A stretch of DNA of 6,072 bases from Nitrososphaerota archaeon (GTDB taxonomy: Archaea > Thermoproteota > Nitrososphaeria > Nitrososphaerales > Nitrosopumilaceae). The notes under the pieces are model-generated. The model saw only the letters and a program-made list of their open reading frames with translations. It was not told where the DNA came from and searched no databases. The number at the start of each line of letters is the position of its first letter. Position 1 is the stretch's first letter. The stretch covers positions 1-6,072 of the forward strand of contig JAGWGO010000102.1 in NCBI GenBank assembly GCA_028867395.1, given 5' to 3'. Positions 1 through 5,563 of the stretch are shown here, piece after piece. Both the position numbers and the translations under genes were made by a program.

Positions 1-44
1 ACACGATACTACAAAGATTTCAGATCATAGGAGCTTGAAAACAA
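1..44. other. Short non-coding left edge
   Basis: I see no gene, RNA or repeat in this stretch apart from the minus-strand T-rich tract at 38-44 that belongs to the candidate terminator. It is too short to say what lies beyond the window. Confidence 0.5.
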
Positions 45-70
45 TGTTTCACAATTCGAATTTAGAAACA
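45..70 (-). terminator. Candidate terminator: imperfect palindrome plus T-rich tract after the tRNA
   Basis: Positions 45-70 form an inverted repeat centred between 57 and 58. Eleven of 13 positions pair; only 51/64 and 52/63 mismatch. The outer arms are TGTTTC and GAAACA, and the core is AATTCGAATT. On the minus strand it begins 6 bases after the tRNA 3' end and is followed by TTGTTTT (44-38). Archaeal termination depends mainly on U-rich tracts, so the T-run may be the working part and the hairpin secondary. It could instead be a symmetric protein-binding site or chance AT-rich symmetry. The symmetry is seen directly; the terminator role is inferred. Confidence 0.4.
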
Positions 71-76
71 TCAAAG

Positions 77-150
77 CGCCGCCCGTCAGACTTGAACTGA
101 CGACCCGCTGATTAACAGTCAGCTGCTCTACCACGCTGAGCTAGGGCGGC
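77..150 (-). tRNA. trnN: tRNA-Asn (anticodon GUU)
   Basis: A complete 74-nt cloverleaf without intron. All four stems pair perfectly: acceptor GCCGCCC (150-144) with GGGCGGC (84-78), D stem GCTC with GAGC, anticodon stem GCTGA (123-119) with TCAGC (111-107), and T stem GTCAG (101-97) with CTGAC (89-85). The anticodon loop CTGTTAA gives GTT at 34-36, which reads the Asn codons AAC and AAU. The T loop is TTCAAGT, the variable loop has 5 nt, and the discriminator base is G. CCA is not encoded; the genomic bases after the discriminator are CTT, so CCA must be added by nucleotidyltransferase. The gene lies 44 bases beyond the rpl6 stop on the same strand, so it may be read through from the operon or use its own promoter. 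Confidence 0.97.
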
Positions 151-176
151 AACAGACTTGTTCGTAGGATAAGCCG

Positions 177-184
177 ATTTAATT
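177..184 (-). promoter_or_regulatory. Possible TATA-like element for the tRNA
   Basis: The minus strand reads AATTAAAT at 184-177, in the 44-base gap between the rpl6 stop and the tRNA. Its centre is about 30 bases upstream of the mature tRNA 5' end, close to where an archaeal TATA box (about 26 bases before the start site) would sit if the leader is short. It is only an AT-rich octamer without a clear purine-rich BRE in front, so read-through from the operon is an equal alternative. Confidence 0.25.
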
Positions 185-194
185 CTTGCTGAGG

Positions 195-752
195 TTACTT
201 TTCGATACCGTCTTGTTTTTCAAAAAGATAAATGCCGTCAAGAAAAACTCTCGAGTCTTTGTTTTTGACTTTGGTGTTTTGTTGCAGACTTGCAGCTGTT
301 TGAGATACATCAGTTAGTACAGATCCTGTGATTACCACATCGTCTCCTTTTGCAACAACTTTTGTGTTGCCAAATATTCTTGAGACTCGTGGTGCTCGCT
401 CTCCTTGGAAATTTTCAACATGGATGCTCCCATCTTTTACTTTAACTGTGATTGGAAAGTGTGCATAGACTATCTTCATCTTTAAAGTGTAACCTGTCTG
501 TACACCTTTGATGAGAGTGTTGACAAGAGACTCGGCAGTCTTGAATATTGCATAATCTCTTTTGCGAGTGCCAAGAGATTTTATTACAATATTTTTGCCA
601 TCTACCTTTAGTTCGACTGGAATTTTCTTAAAGTTCTTTCTTGTCTTGCCAAGCGGTCCTTCAACATTTAGTATCTTGTGTCTCTCGCTTACCTTTACCT
701 TGTCTGGTACTTCGATCTTTACCTCGTGTATCTCAACTTGCTCAGTAGACAT
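195..752 (-). CDS. rpl6: Large-subunit ribosomal protein L6 (uL6)
   Basis: This protein of 185 residues is uL6, a 23S rRNA-binding protein near the sarcin-ricin loop and the factor-binding site of the large subunit. It has the family's two tandem beta-alpha repeats, roughly residues 14-90 and 98-176. Recognisable pieces are VEGPLGK (30-36), NFQGE (114-118) and the closing DSRVFLDGIYLFEK. The length is normal for archaea. The ATG at 752 overlaps the rps8 end by 11 bases, the largest overlap in the window, and only a weak GGTAGGAT precedes it, so coupling to rps8 is likely. It ends in TAA and is the last protein gene seen; in many archaea rpl32e would follow, but here a tRNA does. Confidence 0.97.
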   Translation of the reverse strand: MSTEQVEIHEVKIEVPDKVKVSERHKILNVEGPLGKTRKNFKKIPVELKVDGKNIVIKSLGTRKRDYAIFKTAESLVNTLIKGVQTGYTLKMKIVYAHFPITVKVKDGSIHVENFQGERAPRVSRIFGNTKVVAKGDDVVITGSVLTDVSQTAASLQQNTKVKNKDSRVFLDGIYLFEKQDGIEK

Positions 753-1134
753 ATCCTACCAATAATCCCCCTATTCCCTTGTTTACTGCCTCATGGTGAG
801 ACATTACCCCTTGGTTTGTAGTAACAATTAGCATTCCCCTAGAATATGATGGAAGGTATTGCTGCTCCCATTTTGCATATCCGTCCTTGCTTACCTTGAA
901 TCTTGGCGTAATTGCACCGCACTTTGTTATCTTTGCTAAGAGTTGAATCTTGAATTTACCGCCCTTTTTGTCCTCTACGCGCTCAAATTCTCCGATATAG
1001 TTGTGGTTTTGCAGAGTCTTTAGCACCTCGGTTGCAAGCGTGGAAGTAGGTAAGACTACACAGTCGGACTTTCTTCTTGCCTCGCTGTTGTACAAGGTCA
1101 CAAACATGTTTGCTAAGATATTGGTTGCCGGCAT
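742..1134 (-). CDS. rps8: Small-subunit ribosomal protein S8 (uS8)
   Basis: This is uS8, a primary 16S rRNA-binding protein of the central domain that organises the platform of the small subunit. The conserved C-terminal block includes GMLIVTTNQGVMSHHEA (100-116) and ends IGGLLVGYVY, as usual in archaeal S8. I start it at the ATG at 1134 (130 residues, MPATNILAN). An ideal Shine-Dalgarno AGGTGAT lies at 1145-1139 with 4 bases of spacing, and the family normally has about four residues before the NxLAN motif. The frame is open to a GTG at 1143, which would add MIR, but that codon lies inside the Shine-Dalgarno site. The rps14 stop TGA (1142-1140) also falls within that site. It ends in TGA, inside the start of rpl6. 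Confidence 0.95.
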   Translation of the reverse strand: MPATNILANMFVTLYNSEARRKSDCVVLPTSTLATEVLKTLQNHNYIGEFERVEDKKGGKFKIQLLAKITKCGAITPRFKVSKDGYAKWEQQYLPSYSRGMLIVTTNQGVMSHHEAVNKGIGGLLVGYVY

Positions 1135-1138
1135 TCTT

Positions 1139-1145
1139 ATCACCT
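1139..1145 (-). promoter_or_regulatory. Shine-Dalgarno site of rps8, containing the rps14 stop
   Basis: AGGTGAT matches the complement of the archaeal 16S rRNA 3' end (AUCACCUCC) over seven bases. It lies 4 bases before ATG 1134. The TGA within it is the rps14 stop codon, so a ribosome ending rps14 stands on the rps8 loading site. This decides the rps8 start. Confidence 0.8.
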
Positions 1146-1319
1146 AAATTTGTTAAACCCCAATGAAGTTGCCACTTCTCTAAAGCATCGTCTACACAGT
1201 ATTAAATCATATTTTTGAATGACTGCGTTGTAGTCTCCGCATCTTTTGCACCATCTTGAGCCCTTGCCAAACTTGTGCTCTTTTCTTCCCGTAATCTTGT
1301 AGTCTCGATTCTTGGCCAA
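1140..1319 (-). CDS. rps14: Small-subunit ribosomal protein S14, zinc-binding type (uS14)
   Basis: This is uS14 of the zinc-binding class, which sits in the head of the small subunit close to S3 and S10. Two CxxC pairs are intact, C24/C27 (WCKRC) and C42/C45 (LCRRC), followed by FREVATSLGF. No ATG is available. I chose the TTG at 1319 (MAKNRDYKIT, 59 residues), one base after the rpl5 stop, because it gives a family-like basic N-terminus. The frame stays open to another TTG at 1340, adding seven residues that look like rpl5's tail read in another frame. Neither TTG has a strong Shine-Dalgarno site; AGTGGTAT just before 1319 is a partial one. The product is certain and the start is moderately sure. 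Confidence 0.93.
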   Translation of the reverse strand: MAKNRDYKITGRKEHKFGKGSRWCKRCGDYNAVIQKYDLILCRRCFREVATSLGFNKFR

Positions 1320-1320
1320 G

Positions 1321-1842
1321 CTATACCACTTGAACTCCAAATTCTCTGGTCAGAAATTCCTTTGCGGCCTCTGCAGTTATCCTGTGTCCGTCCCCTATGC
1401 TTGTCTTGTGCTTACTTCTTACCCTGATGCTAAATCCTGGTCTTGTTAGTGAAATTGAGATATTCAACCCTACGATTCCAATATTTGGATCGTACTTTAC
1501 CCCTGGAATGTCGATGTGTTCGCGTATTCCAAAAGAGACATTTCCAAAATCGTCAAATGATGAGCCCTTGATCTGGTTTCCTTTAGCGGCAAAGAGCCTT
1601 TTCATAAGCTCGATTGCAGGCTGTTTTCTAACCGTGACTGCAACTCCAATTGGTTCTCCCTTGTGCACACCCCAGTCTCTCTGAGTAGCTTTTGCCATTC
1701 TTGGAGATGGTTGCTGTCCTGATATCTGTTGCAGTGCGAGCTTGGCTCGCTCGATTGGATCACCTGACTTGCCAACACCCATGTTGAGCACTACCTTTGC
1801 AACTGAGATCTTTTTCATTGGGGATTCTATCTTTTGCGACAT
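1321..1842 (-). CDS. rpl5: Large-subunit ribosomal protein L5 (uL5)
   Basis: This is uL5, which binds 5S rRNA in the central protuberance of the large subunit and contacts the P-site tRNA region and the S13 bridge. From the ATG at 1842 it has 173 residues, usual for archaea. Family blocks are VVLNMGVGKSGD (17-28), ATQRDWGVHKGEPIGV (52-67), FGIREHIDIPGVKYDPNIGIVGL (104-126, conserved throughout) and SLTRPGF (131-137). The frame extends three codons upstream to a GTG at 1851, but that codon lies in the AGTGAT Shine-Dalgarno site (1852-1847), which is spaced 4 bases from ATG 1842, so I use the ATG. The rps4e stop (1850-1848) lies in the same motif. The end, TAG at 1323-1321, is one base before the chosen rps14 start. 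Confidence 0.96.
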   Translation of the reverse strand: MSQKIESPMKKISVAKVVLNMGVGKSGDPIERAKLALQQISGQQPSPRMAKATQRDWGVHKGEPIGVAVTVRKQPAIELMKRLFAAKGNQIKGSSFDDFGNVSFGIREHIDIPGVKYDPNIGIVGLNISISLTRPGFSIRVRSKHKTSIGDGHRITAEAAKEFLTREFGVQVV

Positions 1843-1846
1843 GTTT

Positions 1847-1852
1847 ATCACT
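1847..1852 (-). promoter_or_regulatory. Shine-Dalgarno site of rpl5, containing the rps4e stop
   Basis: AGTGAT on the minus strand, followed by AAAC and then ATG 1842. It matches the GGTGAT anti-16S signal except at the first base, and the rps4e stop TGA (1850-1848) lies within it. It has the same architecture as the rps8 and rpl22 starts. Confidence 0.65.
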
Positions 1853-2564
1853 GGATTTGTATCACTGGTTTGTCCTTTCCGACTGCCATGATAGAGTCTG
1901 ATGGAATCTCTATCTGTCTATTATCGATATCGATTAGTGCTCGCTTTGGCAAGACAAATGTTCCCTCTCTTATTTCTGCAACTCTTCCCATCTTACCTGC
2001 GTTAACACCGCTTGTTACTATAACTTGTGCATCTTTTTCGAGTTTTATCACATCAAGTATTTTGGTCTCTGGAACTTGGACAAGACAAGTATCCCCTACG
2101 CTGACCTTTGTGTCAGATATCAGGTTTCTTCCGTCGTGGAAGCCAAGTTGTGTCTTTTTGCCTCTGATTGTGACTTTGTTTGTTACCTTGAGCAACTTTT
2201 TTGATTTCTCTGATGCGTTAATTGTGATTGGCTTTAACACTGTCAAGTCTTTTGGAACCATCCTGTAAACCTCAGGCACTCCCTGGAGCTCTACTACATC
2301 CATCAGGCCTATTCCATGGTGCAAAGACTTGCGGGTGACACCGTCGACTTTGACCTTGCCGCCATAGATGACTGACTTGGCCTCTCGCAAAGTGTTTGAT
2401 AGCTTTAGTGTATCACGCACAAAAACTGCGGTAGGAACTGAGATGTCTTTTTTGTGGCCTCCTGGTTTTACAGTAACTACAAATCTCTTGTCCTTTCTTG
2501 TAATTCCCCAGAAAAGCGGGGCCATCTGTCTTTTTAATTTCTTACTACCTGCTATGCTTACCAT
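1848..2564 (-). CDS. rps4e: Small-subunit ribosomal protein S4e (eS4)
   Basis: This is eS4, a 16S rRNA-binding protein found in archaea and eukaryotes but not bacteria. At 238 residues it is a normal archaeal length. The N-terminal block KKLKRQMAPLFWGITRKDKRF (8-28) matches the family's LKRxxAPxxW pattern. An S4-type RNA-binding domain spans about 43-92 (YGGKVKVDGVTRKS at 67-80), followed by the central RS4e region and a KOW motif near 181-203 (VIVTSGVNAGKMGRV). The ATG at 2564 overlaps the rpl24 TAA by one base (TAATG) and is preceded by GAGTGAT (2576-2570) with 5 bases of spacing. It ends in TGA inside the rpl5 Shine-Dalgarno site. Confidence 0.97.
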   Translation of the reverse strand: MVSIAGSKKLKRQMAPLFWGITRKDKRFVVTVKPGGHKKDISVPTAVFVRDTLKLSNTLREAKSVIYGGKVKVDGVTRKSLHHGIGLMDVVELQGVPEVYRMVPKDLTVLKPITINASEKSKKLLKVTNKVTIRGKKTQLGFHDGRNLISDTKVSVGDTCLVQVPETKILDVIKLEKDAQVIVTSGVNAGKMGRVAEIREGTFVLPKRALIDIDNRQIEIPSDSIMAVGKDKPVIQIQ

Positions 2565-3103
2565 TATTTATCACTCTTTTTTGTTTTTTGAGACTTTTTG
2601 TCTGTCTTGTCGGTCTTGGGAGCTGCTTTTGTTTCTTTTTGTTTTGGTTTATCTTCTTTCTTTTCTTCTTTTTTCTCCACTGGTTGCTCTTTTTGCTGCT
2701 CCTTTGGTTTTGCAGTCTCCTTTTGTTCTTCGGCTTTAGGTTTTGCCGCACTTGGCTTTTGGCCTTCAAGTCTACTCTGTCTCCACTTGTCTTCCAAGTT
2801 TAGAGCAGTAATCATTACATTAGATGGATGAATGTAAATATCGACGTTTCCGCCTTTCAATTTTTCTCGTTTGATTCCTTCAATTGCGATTCCTTTTCTT
2901 TCTGTTGATACGTTTGTAACCTTACCCTCAATTCCCTTGAACTCTCCTCTTAGAACCTTGACGCTGTCACCTTCAACTACGCGAGCGCTGCTCTTGCGGT
3001 ATTTTTGTTGCAGCTCATCAGATAAAGGCGCTGCAAGCTGTTTGTTCACCAGATGCATTGGAGCAAGATACATCGTTTTGTTTCGCATAGATGTTGGTTT
3101 CAT
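2564..3103 (-). CDS. rpl24: Large-subunit ribosomal protein L24 (uL24) with lysine-rich C-terminal extension
   Basis: This is uL24, an early-assembly 23S rRNA-binding protein near the polypeptide exit tunnel. The core is residues 1-115: MKPTSMRNKTMYLAPMHL at the start, a KOW motif at 42-62 (VVEGDSVKVLRGEFKGIEGKV in part), and the archaeal end IHPSNVMITALNLEDKWR (91-108). A low-complexity tail of 64 residues (116-179) follows; 23 are Lys, with many Glu, Gln and Pro, making the protein about half as long again as the usual archaeal L24 of roughly 120 residues. I start at ATG 3103, with GGTGG at 3115-3111, two bases after the rpl14 stop. The frame continues upstream to 3145, but that would place 14 unfamiliar residues inside rpl14. 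It overlaps rps4e by one base. Confidence 0.95.
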   Translation of the reverse strand: MKPTSMRNKTMYLAPMHLVNKQLAAPLSDELQQKYRKSSARVVEGDSVKVLRGEFKGIEGKVTNVSTERKGIAIEGIKREKLKGGNVDIYIHPSNVMITALNLEDKWRQSRLEGQKPSAAKPKAEEQKETAKPKEQQKEQPVEKKEEKKEDKPKQKETKAAPKTDKTDKKSQKTKKSDK

Positions 3104-3105
3104 TT

Positions 3106-3543
3106 TTATACCACCATTGACGCCAAGTTTGCAATTCGTGGCCACTTTTCTGAAGCCTCGACTGCAACTGGTCCTTTTATCTCAGTTCCCTTTATCTCTC
3201 CTTCTGGTGTGACAAGCACTGCTGCATTGTCTTCAAATGTTACTCTAACGCCGCTCAGTCTGTGAATTGCGTACTTTTGTCGAATTATTACTGCGCCAAA
3301 TATCTGCCCCCTGAGCTCACCGGGACCTTTCTTTACTACAACATTAACAAAATCTCCTACTGCCGCAGACGGATATCTTGCAACTCTGGTCTTTGTCTTT
3401 TGAACCATCACAATTTCTAAGATTTTAGCGCCTGTATTATCTGCGCATACGACTTGTGCGCCAAGCGGCAGCGGCCTTGTTACGTATGGTCGAAATTCTT
3501 GGACTCCTTTTGCAGATACTGCACGACTCTTTGTTGCTGCCAT
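3106..3543 (-). CDS. rpl14: Large-subunit ribosomal protein L14 (uL14)
   Basis: This is uL14, a small beta-barrel protein on the subunit interface of the large subunit that forms bridges to 16S rRNA and pairs with L24e/L19-type neighbours. It has 145 residues. Conserved stretches are LGAQVVCADNTGAKILEI (27-44), AAVGDFVNVVVKKGPGELRG (60-79) and FEDNAAVLVTPEGEIKGT (103-120). About ten residues at the N-terminus precede the usual RPLPLGA region. The ATG at 3543 overlaps the rps17 TAA by one base, and GGAGGT at 3558-3553 lies within the last codons of rps17, 9 bases upstream. The frame is open to 3597, but the added Cys-rich residues are rps17 read out of frame. Confidence 0.97.
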   Translation of the reverse strand: MAATKSRAVSAKGVQEFRPYVTRPLPLGAQVVCADNTGAKILEIVMVQKTKTRVARYPSAAVGDFVNVVVKKGPGELRGQIFGAVIIRQKYAIHRLSGVRVTFEDNAAVLVTPEGEIKGTEIKGPVAVEASEKWPRIANLASMVV

Positions 3544-3866
3544 TATGACACAACCTCCACAACTACAAATGATACGCTCTTTGATAGCGGCCTGCATTCT
3601 GCTGTAAGCACGATATCTCCTTCCTTGAGATCAACGCACAGCGGCCTGTGGGCATGAATCTTGCTTTGGCTTCTTGCATATCGCTTGTATTTTGGTACAA
3701 ACTTTGGAGCCTCTTGCTGTACAACTACCATCTTTGGTGCTTTTGCGCTTACCACTTTACCTTGAATCAGTTTTCCTCTAATGCTAAGAGTGCCATGGAA
3801 TGGACAGTCATCGTCTTTGCACTCTGATTTTGGAGCTTGAACTTGTAATCCTATGTTTCTAGTCAT
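3543..3866 (-). CDS. rps17: Small-subunit ribosomal protein S17 (uS17)
   Basis: This is uS17, an OB-fold protein that binds 16S rRNA in the 5' domain and takes part in early small-subunit assembly. At 107 residues it is archaeal type, with the insertion CKDDDCPFHGTLSIRG (16-31) that bacterial S17 lacks. The classic C-terminal signature GDIVLTAECRPLSKSVSF (83-100) is complete. It starts at ATG 3866, overlapping the rnp1 stop by four bases (ATGA). AGGTG at 3878-3874 serves as Shine-Dalgarno site with 7 bases of spacing. It ends in TAA overlapping the rpl14 ATG. Confidence 0.97.
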   Translation of the reverse strand: MTRNIGLQVQAPKSECKDDDCPFHGTLSIRGKLIQGKVVSAKAPKMVVVQQEAPKFVPKYKRYARSQSKIHAHRPLCVDLKEGDIVLTAECRPLSKSVSFVVVEVVS

Positions 3867-4126
3867 GCTTTTACACCTATTCTCTCGTATGATCTCTTGG
3901 TTAATTTAGTCCCATCTATTTTGGCCTCGGAATTTCCAAAAGTAAACTTCCATCGGCTTGATTCTTTTGGAAACTTTTTGAGTCCTTTGTTAGTTTCAAC
4001 CATAAACATGAATTTTGTTTCGTCAACAACTTTTCCTGATATGCCTATCACCTGGCTGTTGCTAGACTCTACAATCTGGATCTCAAGTCCGATTAGCTCA
4101 TGCGATGCAATGTTATCTCTAGTCAT
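3863..4126 (-). CDS. rnp1: Ribonuclease P protein component 1 (Rpp29/Pop4 family)
   Basis: This is archaeal Rpp29, a small beta-barrel (Sm-like) RNA-binding protein. With Rpp21 it binds the specificity domain of RNase P RNA and helps cleave the 5' leader of pre-tRNA. At 87 residues it is a normal archaeal length. The pattern ELIGLEIQIVESSN (10-23), GISGKVVDETKFMFMVE (28-44), KKFPKESSRWKF (50-61) and IDGTKLTKR (70-78) fits the family. Position between rpl29 and rps17 is typical of archaea; sui1, often inserted here, is absent. The start is ATG 4126, sharing one base with the rpl29 TGA. A GTG directly before it at 4129 would add one Met. No strong Shine-Dalgarno site is seen, so translation may depend on rpl29. 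Confidence 0.93.
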   Translation of the reverse strand: MTRDNIASHELIGLEIQIVESSNSQVIGISGKVVDETKFMFMVETNKGLKKFPKESSRWKFTFGNSEAKIDGTKLTKRSYERIGVKA

Positions 4127-4329
4127 CACTTTTTCTTCAGCTCGTTAATTCTTGTAAGCACTCTCGCAATATCTCTTCGTAGTGGCTTTACCTTGCCGCT
4201 ATCTTTTCGGAGAGTTCCCTTGGATGACTCGATTCTAAGTTTAGTTAACTCAGAGCGCAATTGGTCTAGCCTGTCTTTGAGGTCAGTCTCGTTAAGCTCA
4301 CGCACAGTCTTCATCTTCAGTCTTGACAT
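4126..4329 (-). CDS. rpl29: Large-subunit ribosomal protein L29 (uL29)
   Basis: This is uL29, a two- to three-helix protein beside the polypeptide exit tunnel, close to L23 and part of the docking area for SRP and other nascent-chain factors. It has 67 residues, mostly helical and charged. LRSELTKLRIESSKGTLRKD (24-43) and IARVLTRINELKKK (54-67) are the family's characteristic helix, turn and C-terminal helix. It starts at ATG 4329, one base overlapping the rps3 TAA, with GGAGGAG (4344-4338) upstream. It ends in TGA, shared with the rnp1 start. Internal Met6 is a less likely start. Confidence 0.95.
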   Translation of the reverse strand: MSRLKMKTVRELNETDLKDRLDQLRSELTKLRIESSKGTLRKDSGKVKPLRRDIARVLTRINELKKK

Positions 4330-5102
4330 TACTTGAGCTCCTCCTCTACCTCTTCAAAAGTCTCGACTTTTTCTATGAGCTCTTCTTCTCTTGCTACTTC
4401 CTCACTTTCAGTACGTGGTTTAGTGTGATCAATCTTTGATTCATCAAGTTCTTCAACTGCAATTTCTTTTCCTTCCAAGGCAGCGGCTGCTCTTCTTGCT
4501 GACATTTCTTTTGCGGTCCTCATTTCAAACTCTGGAACGTACATCTCTTTTCTTGCAATTCTGATTCTAACTCCGATCAAGCCCATCTTAGTTTCGACGT
4601 GAGCAATATCTTCTGCTACAACTATTCCTGCTTGATATCCAGCACGTGGAAGAATTCCTTTGCTGTGTTTTTCAAATGATGAGCGCTCTCCTCTAAGTTT
4701 GCCTGAAATTGTAATTTGAACACCCATTGCACCTGCCTCCATGATTGTTTGTAGAGTCCACATTACTGCTCTTCTAAAGGCAGTTCCTCTTGCAAGGTGT
4801 TGGGACATCCTGTTGCACATGACGCTTGGCTCAAGCTCCGGACGTGGTATCTCGATTACAGAAATTTGTGGGCTCTTTAGTCCAAAGTCTTTTTCTAAAA
4901 CTTTTGTCAAGTCACGTATTCCGCCACCTTTTCTTCCAATAACTATTCCAGGTCTTGTGACGTGCAGTCCTACTCTGGTGCCTGTTGGTGTTTTTTGAAT
5001 GTCAACTGCTGAAAATCCCGCTTCTTTGATTGCTTTCCTTAGGTAATCTTTGAGGAGCATGAGTTTGTAGCTGTCTTGAATTACGTTTTTTACTGATGAC
5101 AT
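4329..5102 (-). CDS. rps3: Small-subunit ribosomal protein S3 (uS3) with acidic C-terminal tail
   Basis: This is uS3, at the mRNA entry channel in the head of the small subunit, where it supports mRNA unwinding and initiation. It has 257 residues. A type-II KH domain lies at about 15-90 with the GxxG loop intact (IGRKGG, 55-60). The S3 C-terminal domain is at about 91-195, including ISGKLRGERS (132-141) and GVRIRIARKEMYVPEFE (177-193). From 217 to the end there is a disordered-looking tail with 16 Glu and 2 Asp in 41 residues. Start ATG 5102 lies one base after the rpl22 stop, with AGGAGAT (5114-5108) spaced 5 bases. It overlaps rpl29 by one base. Confidence 0.97.
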   Translation of the reverse strand: MSSVKNVIQDSYKLMLLKDYLRKAIKEAGFSAVDIQKTPTGTRVGLHVTRPGIVIGRKGGGIRDLTKVLEKDFGLKSPQISVIEIPRPELEPSVMCNRMSQHLARGTAFRRAVMWTLQTIMEAGAMGVQITISGKLRGERSSFEKHSKGILPRAGYQAGIVVAEDIAHVETKMGLIGVRIRIARKEMYVPEFEMRTAKEMSARRAAAALEGKEIAVEELDESKIDHTKPRTESEEVAREEELIEKVETFEEVEEELK

Positions 5103-5103
5103 G

Positions 5104-5559
5104 TCAAATCTCCTGAGCTACAAGCTCGACGTGTGTCAGAATGTCAATCTTTGGGGTTGCTCTGCCTTGTGCACGTGGAGTAAACCTTTCGATCTTTCTT
5201 CCTTTGTGCACTGTTGCGTTGATTATCTTTAATCTGTCAAGGTCCATACCTCGATATTCTGCGTTTGATTCTAAATTGTCAAGCAGTCTTGAAAATTCCG
5301 TCGCTGCCTTTTTTGGATATCGTCCAGACATTACTCCAGTGTCTGACTTGTGCCCAACTTCATTGTGATATCTTCTAAACGGGACTGCCCTTTCCTTGTT
5401 GACAACAGCCTGCAGGTAGTTTCTTGCCTTTTCAAGAGACATGCCTTTTATTGTAACTGCAATTTCGCGTGCGTGCTTGTGGGATATTGTCTTTTCTCTT
5501 AGAGCAGCGCGAACGTGTTTTGTTTTGTCATAATTTTGAAAAGAATATCCAAAGTCCAT
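5104..5559 (-). CDS. rpl22: Large-subunit ribosomal protein L22 (uL22)
   Basis: This is uL22, whose globular domain lies at the tunnel exit and whose beta-hairpin lines the tunnel constriction. It has 151 residues. The N-terminal YSFQNYDKTKHVRAALRE (5-22), ISHKHAREIA (25-34) and the archaeal insert VGHKSDTGVMSGRYPKKA (68-85) are present. The hairpin and end are RFTPRAQGRATP (125-136) and THVELVAQE (142-150). I start at ATG 5559, preceded by AGTGAT (5569-5564) with 4 bases of spacing. A GTG at 5568 would add three residues but lies inside that signal, as does the rps19 stop (5567-5565). Confidence 0.96.
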   Translation of the reverse strand: MDFGYSFQNYDKTKHVRAALREKTISHKHAREIAVTIKGMSLEKARNYLQAVVNKERAVPFRRYHNEVGHKSDTGVMSGRYPKKAATEFSRLLDNLESNAEYRGMDLDRLKIINATVHKGRKIERFTPRAQGRATPKIDILTHVELVAQEI

Positions 5560-5563
5560 GATA

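Noticed and set aside
77..150. tRNA 3' end as an integration site of a mobile element
   Set aside because: No integrase, direct repeat or second copy of the tRNA end is visible within the 76 bases available, so I do not call an attachment site.
1320..1340. Longer rps14 reading from TTG 1340
   Set aside because: The seven extra residues are rpl5's conserved C-terminal codons read in another frame, and the family-like N-terminus begins at TTG 1319. It remains possible.
1834..2268. Plus-strand open frame of 144 codons opposite rps4e
   Set aside because: It lies wholly against a clear S4e gene, resembles no family, and is hydrophobic only because it is the complement of a lysine-rich coding strand.
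2545..2769. Minus-strand frame of 74 codons, very basic
   Set aside because: It is an alternative frame of the A-rich L24 tail, which gives Lys and Gln codons in any frame. The L24 frame continues from a recognised core.
2368..2831. Plus-strand frames rich in Phe and Leu that look like membrane segments
   Set aside because: They are the complement of the lysine- and glutamate-rich L24 tail and the start of S4e; AAA and GAA codons read backwards give TTT and TTC. No family match or start signal supports them.
3104..3145. Longer rpl24 reading with 14 extra residues
   Set aside because: It falls in the conserved end of rpl14, and ATG 3103 has a GGTGG site at suitable distance.
3544..3597. Longer rpl14 reading with a Cys-rich N-terminus (CSCGGC)
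   Set aside because: The Cys pattern could suggest a metal site, but it is rps17 codons for the conserved C-terminal beta strand read out of frame. ATG 3543 has GGAGGT upstream.
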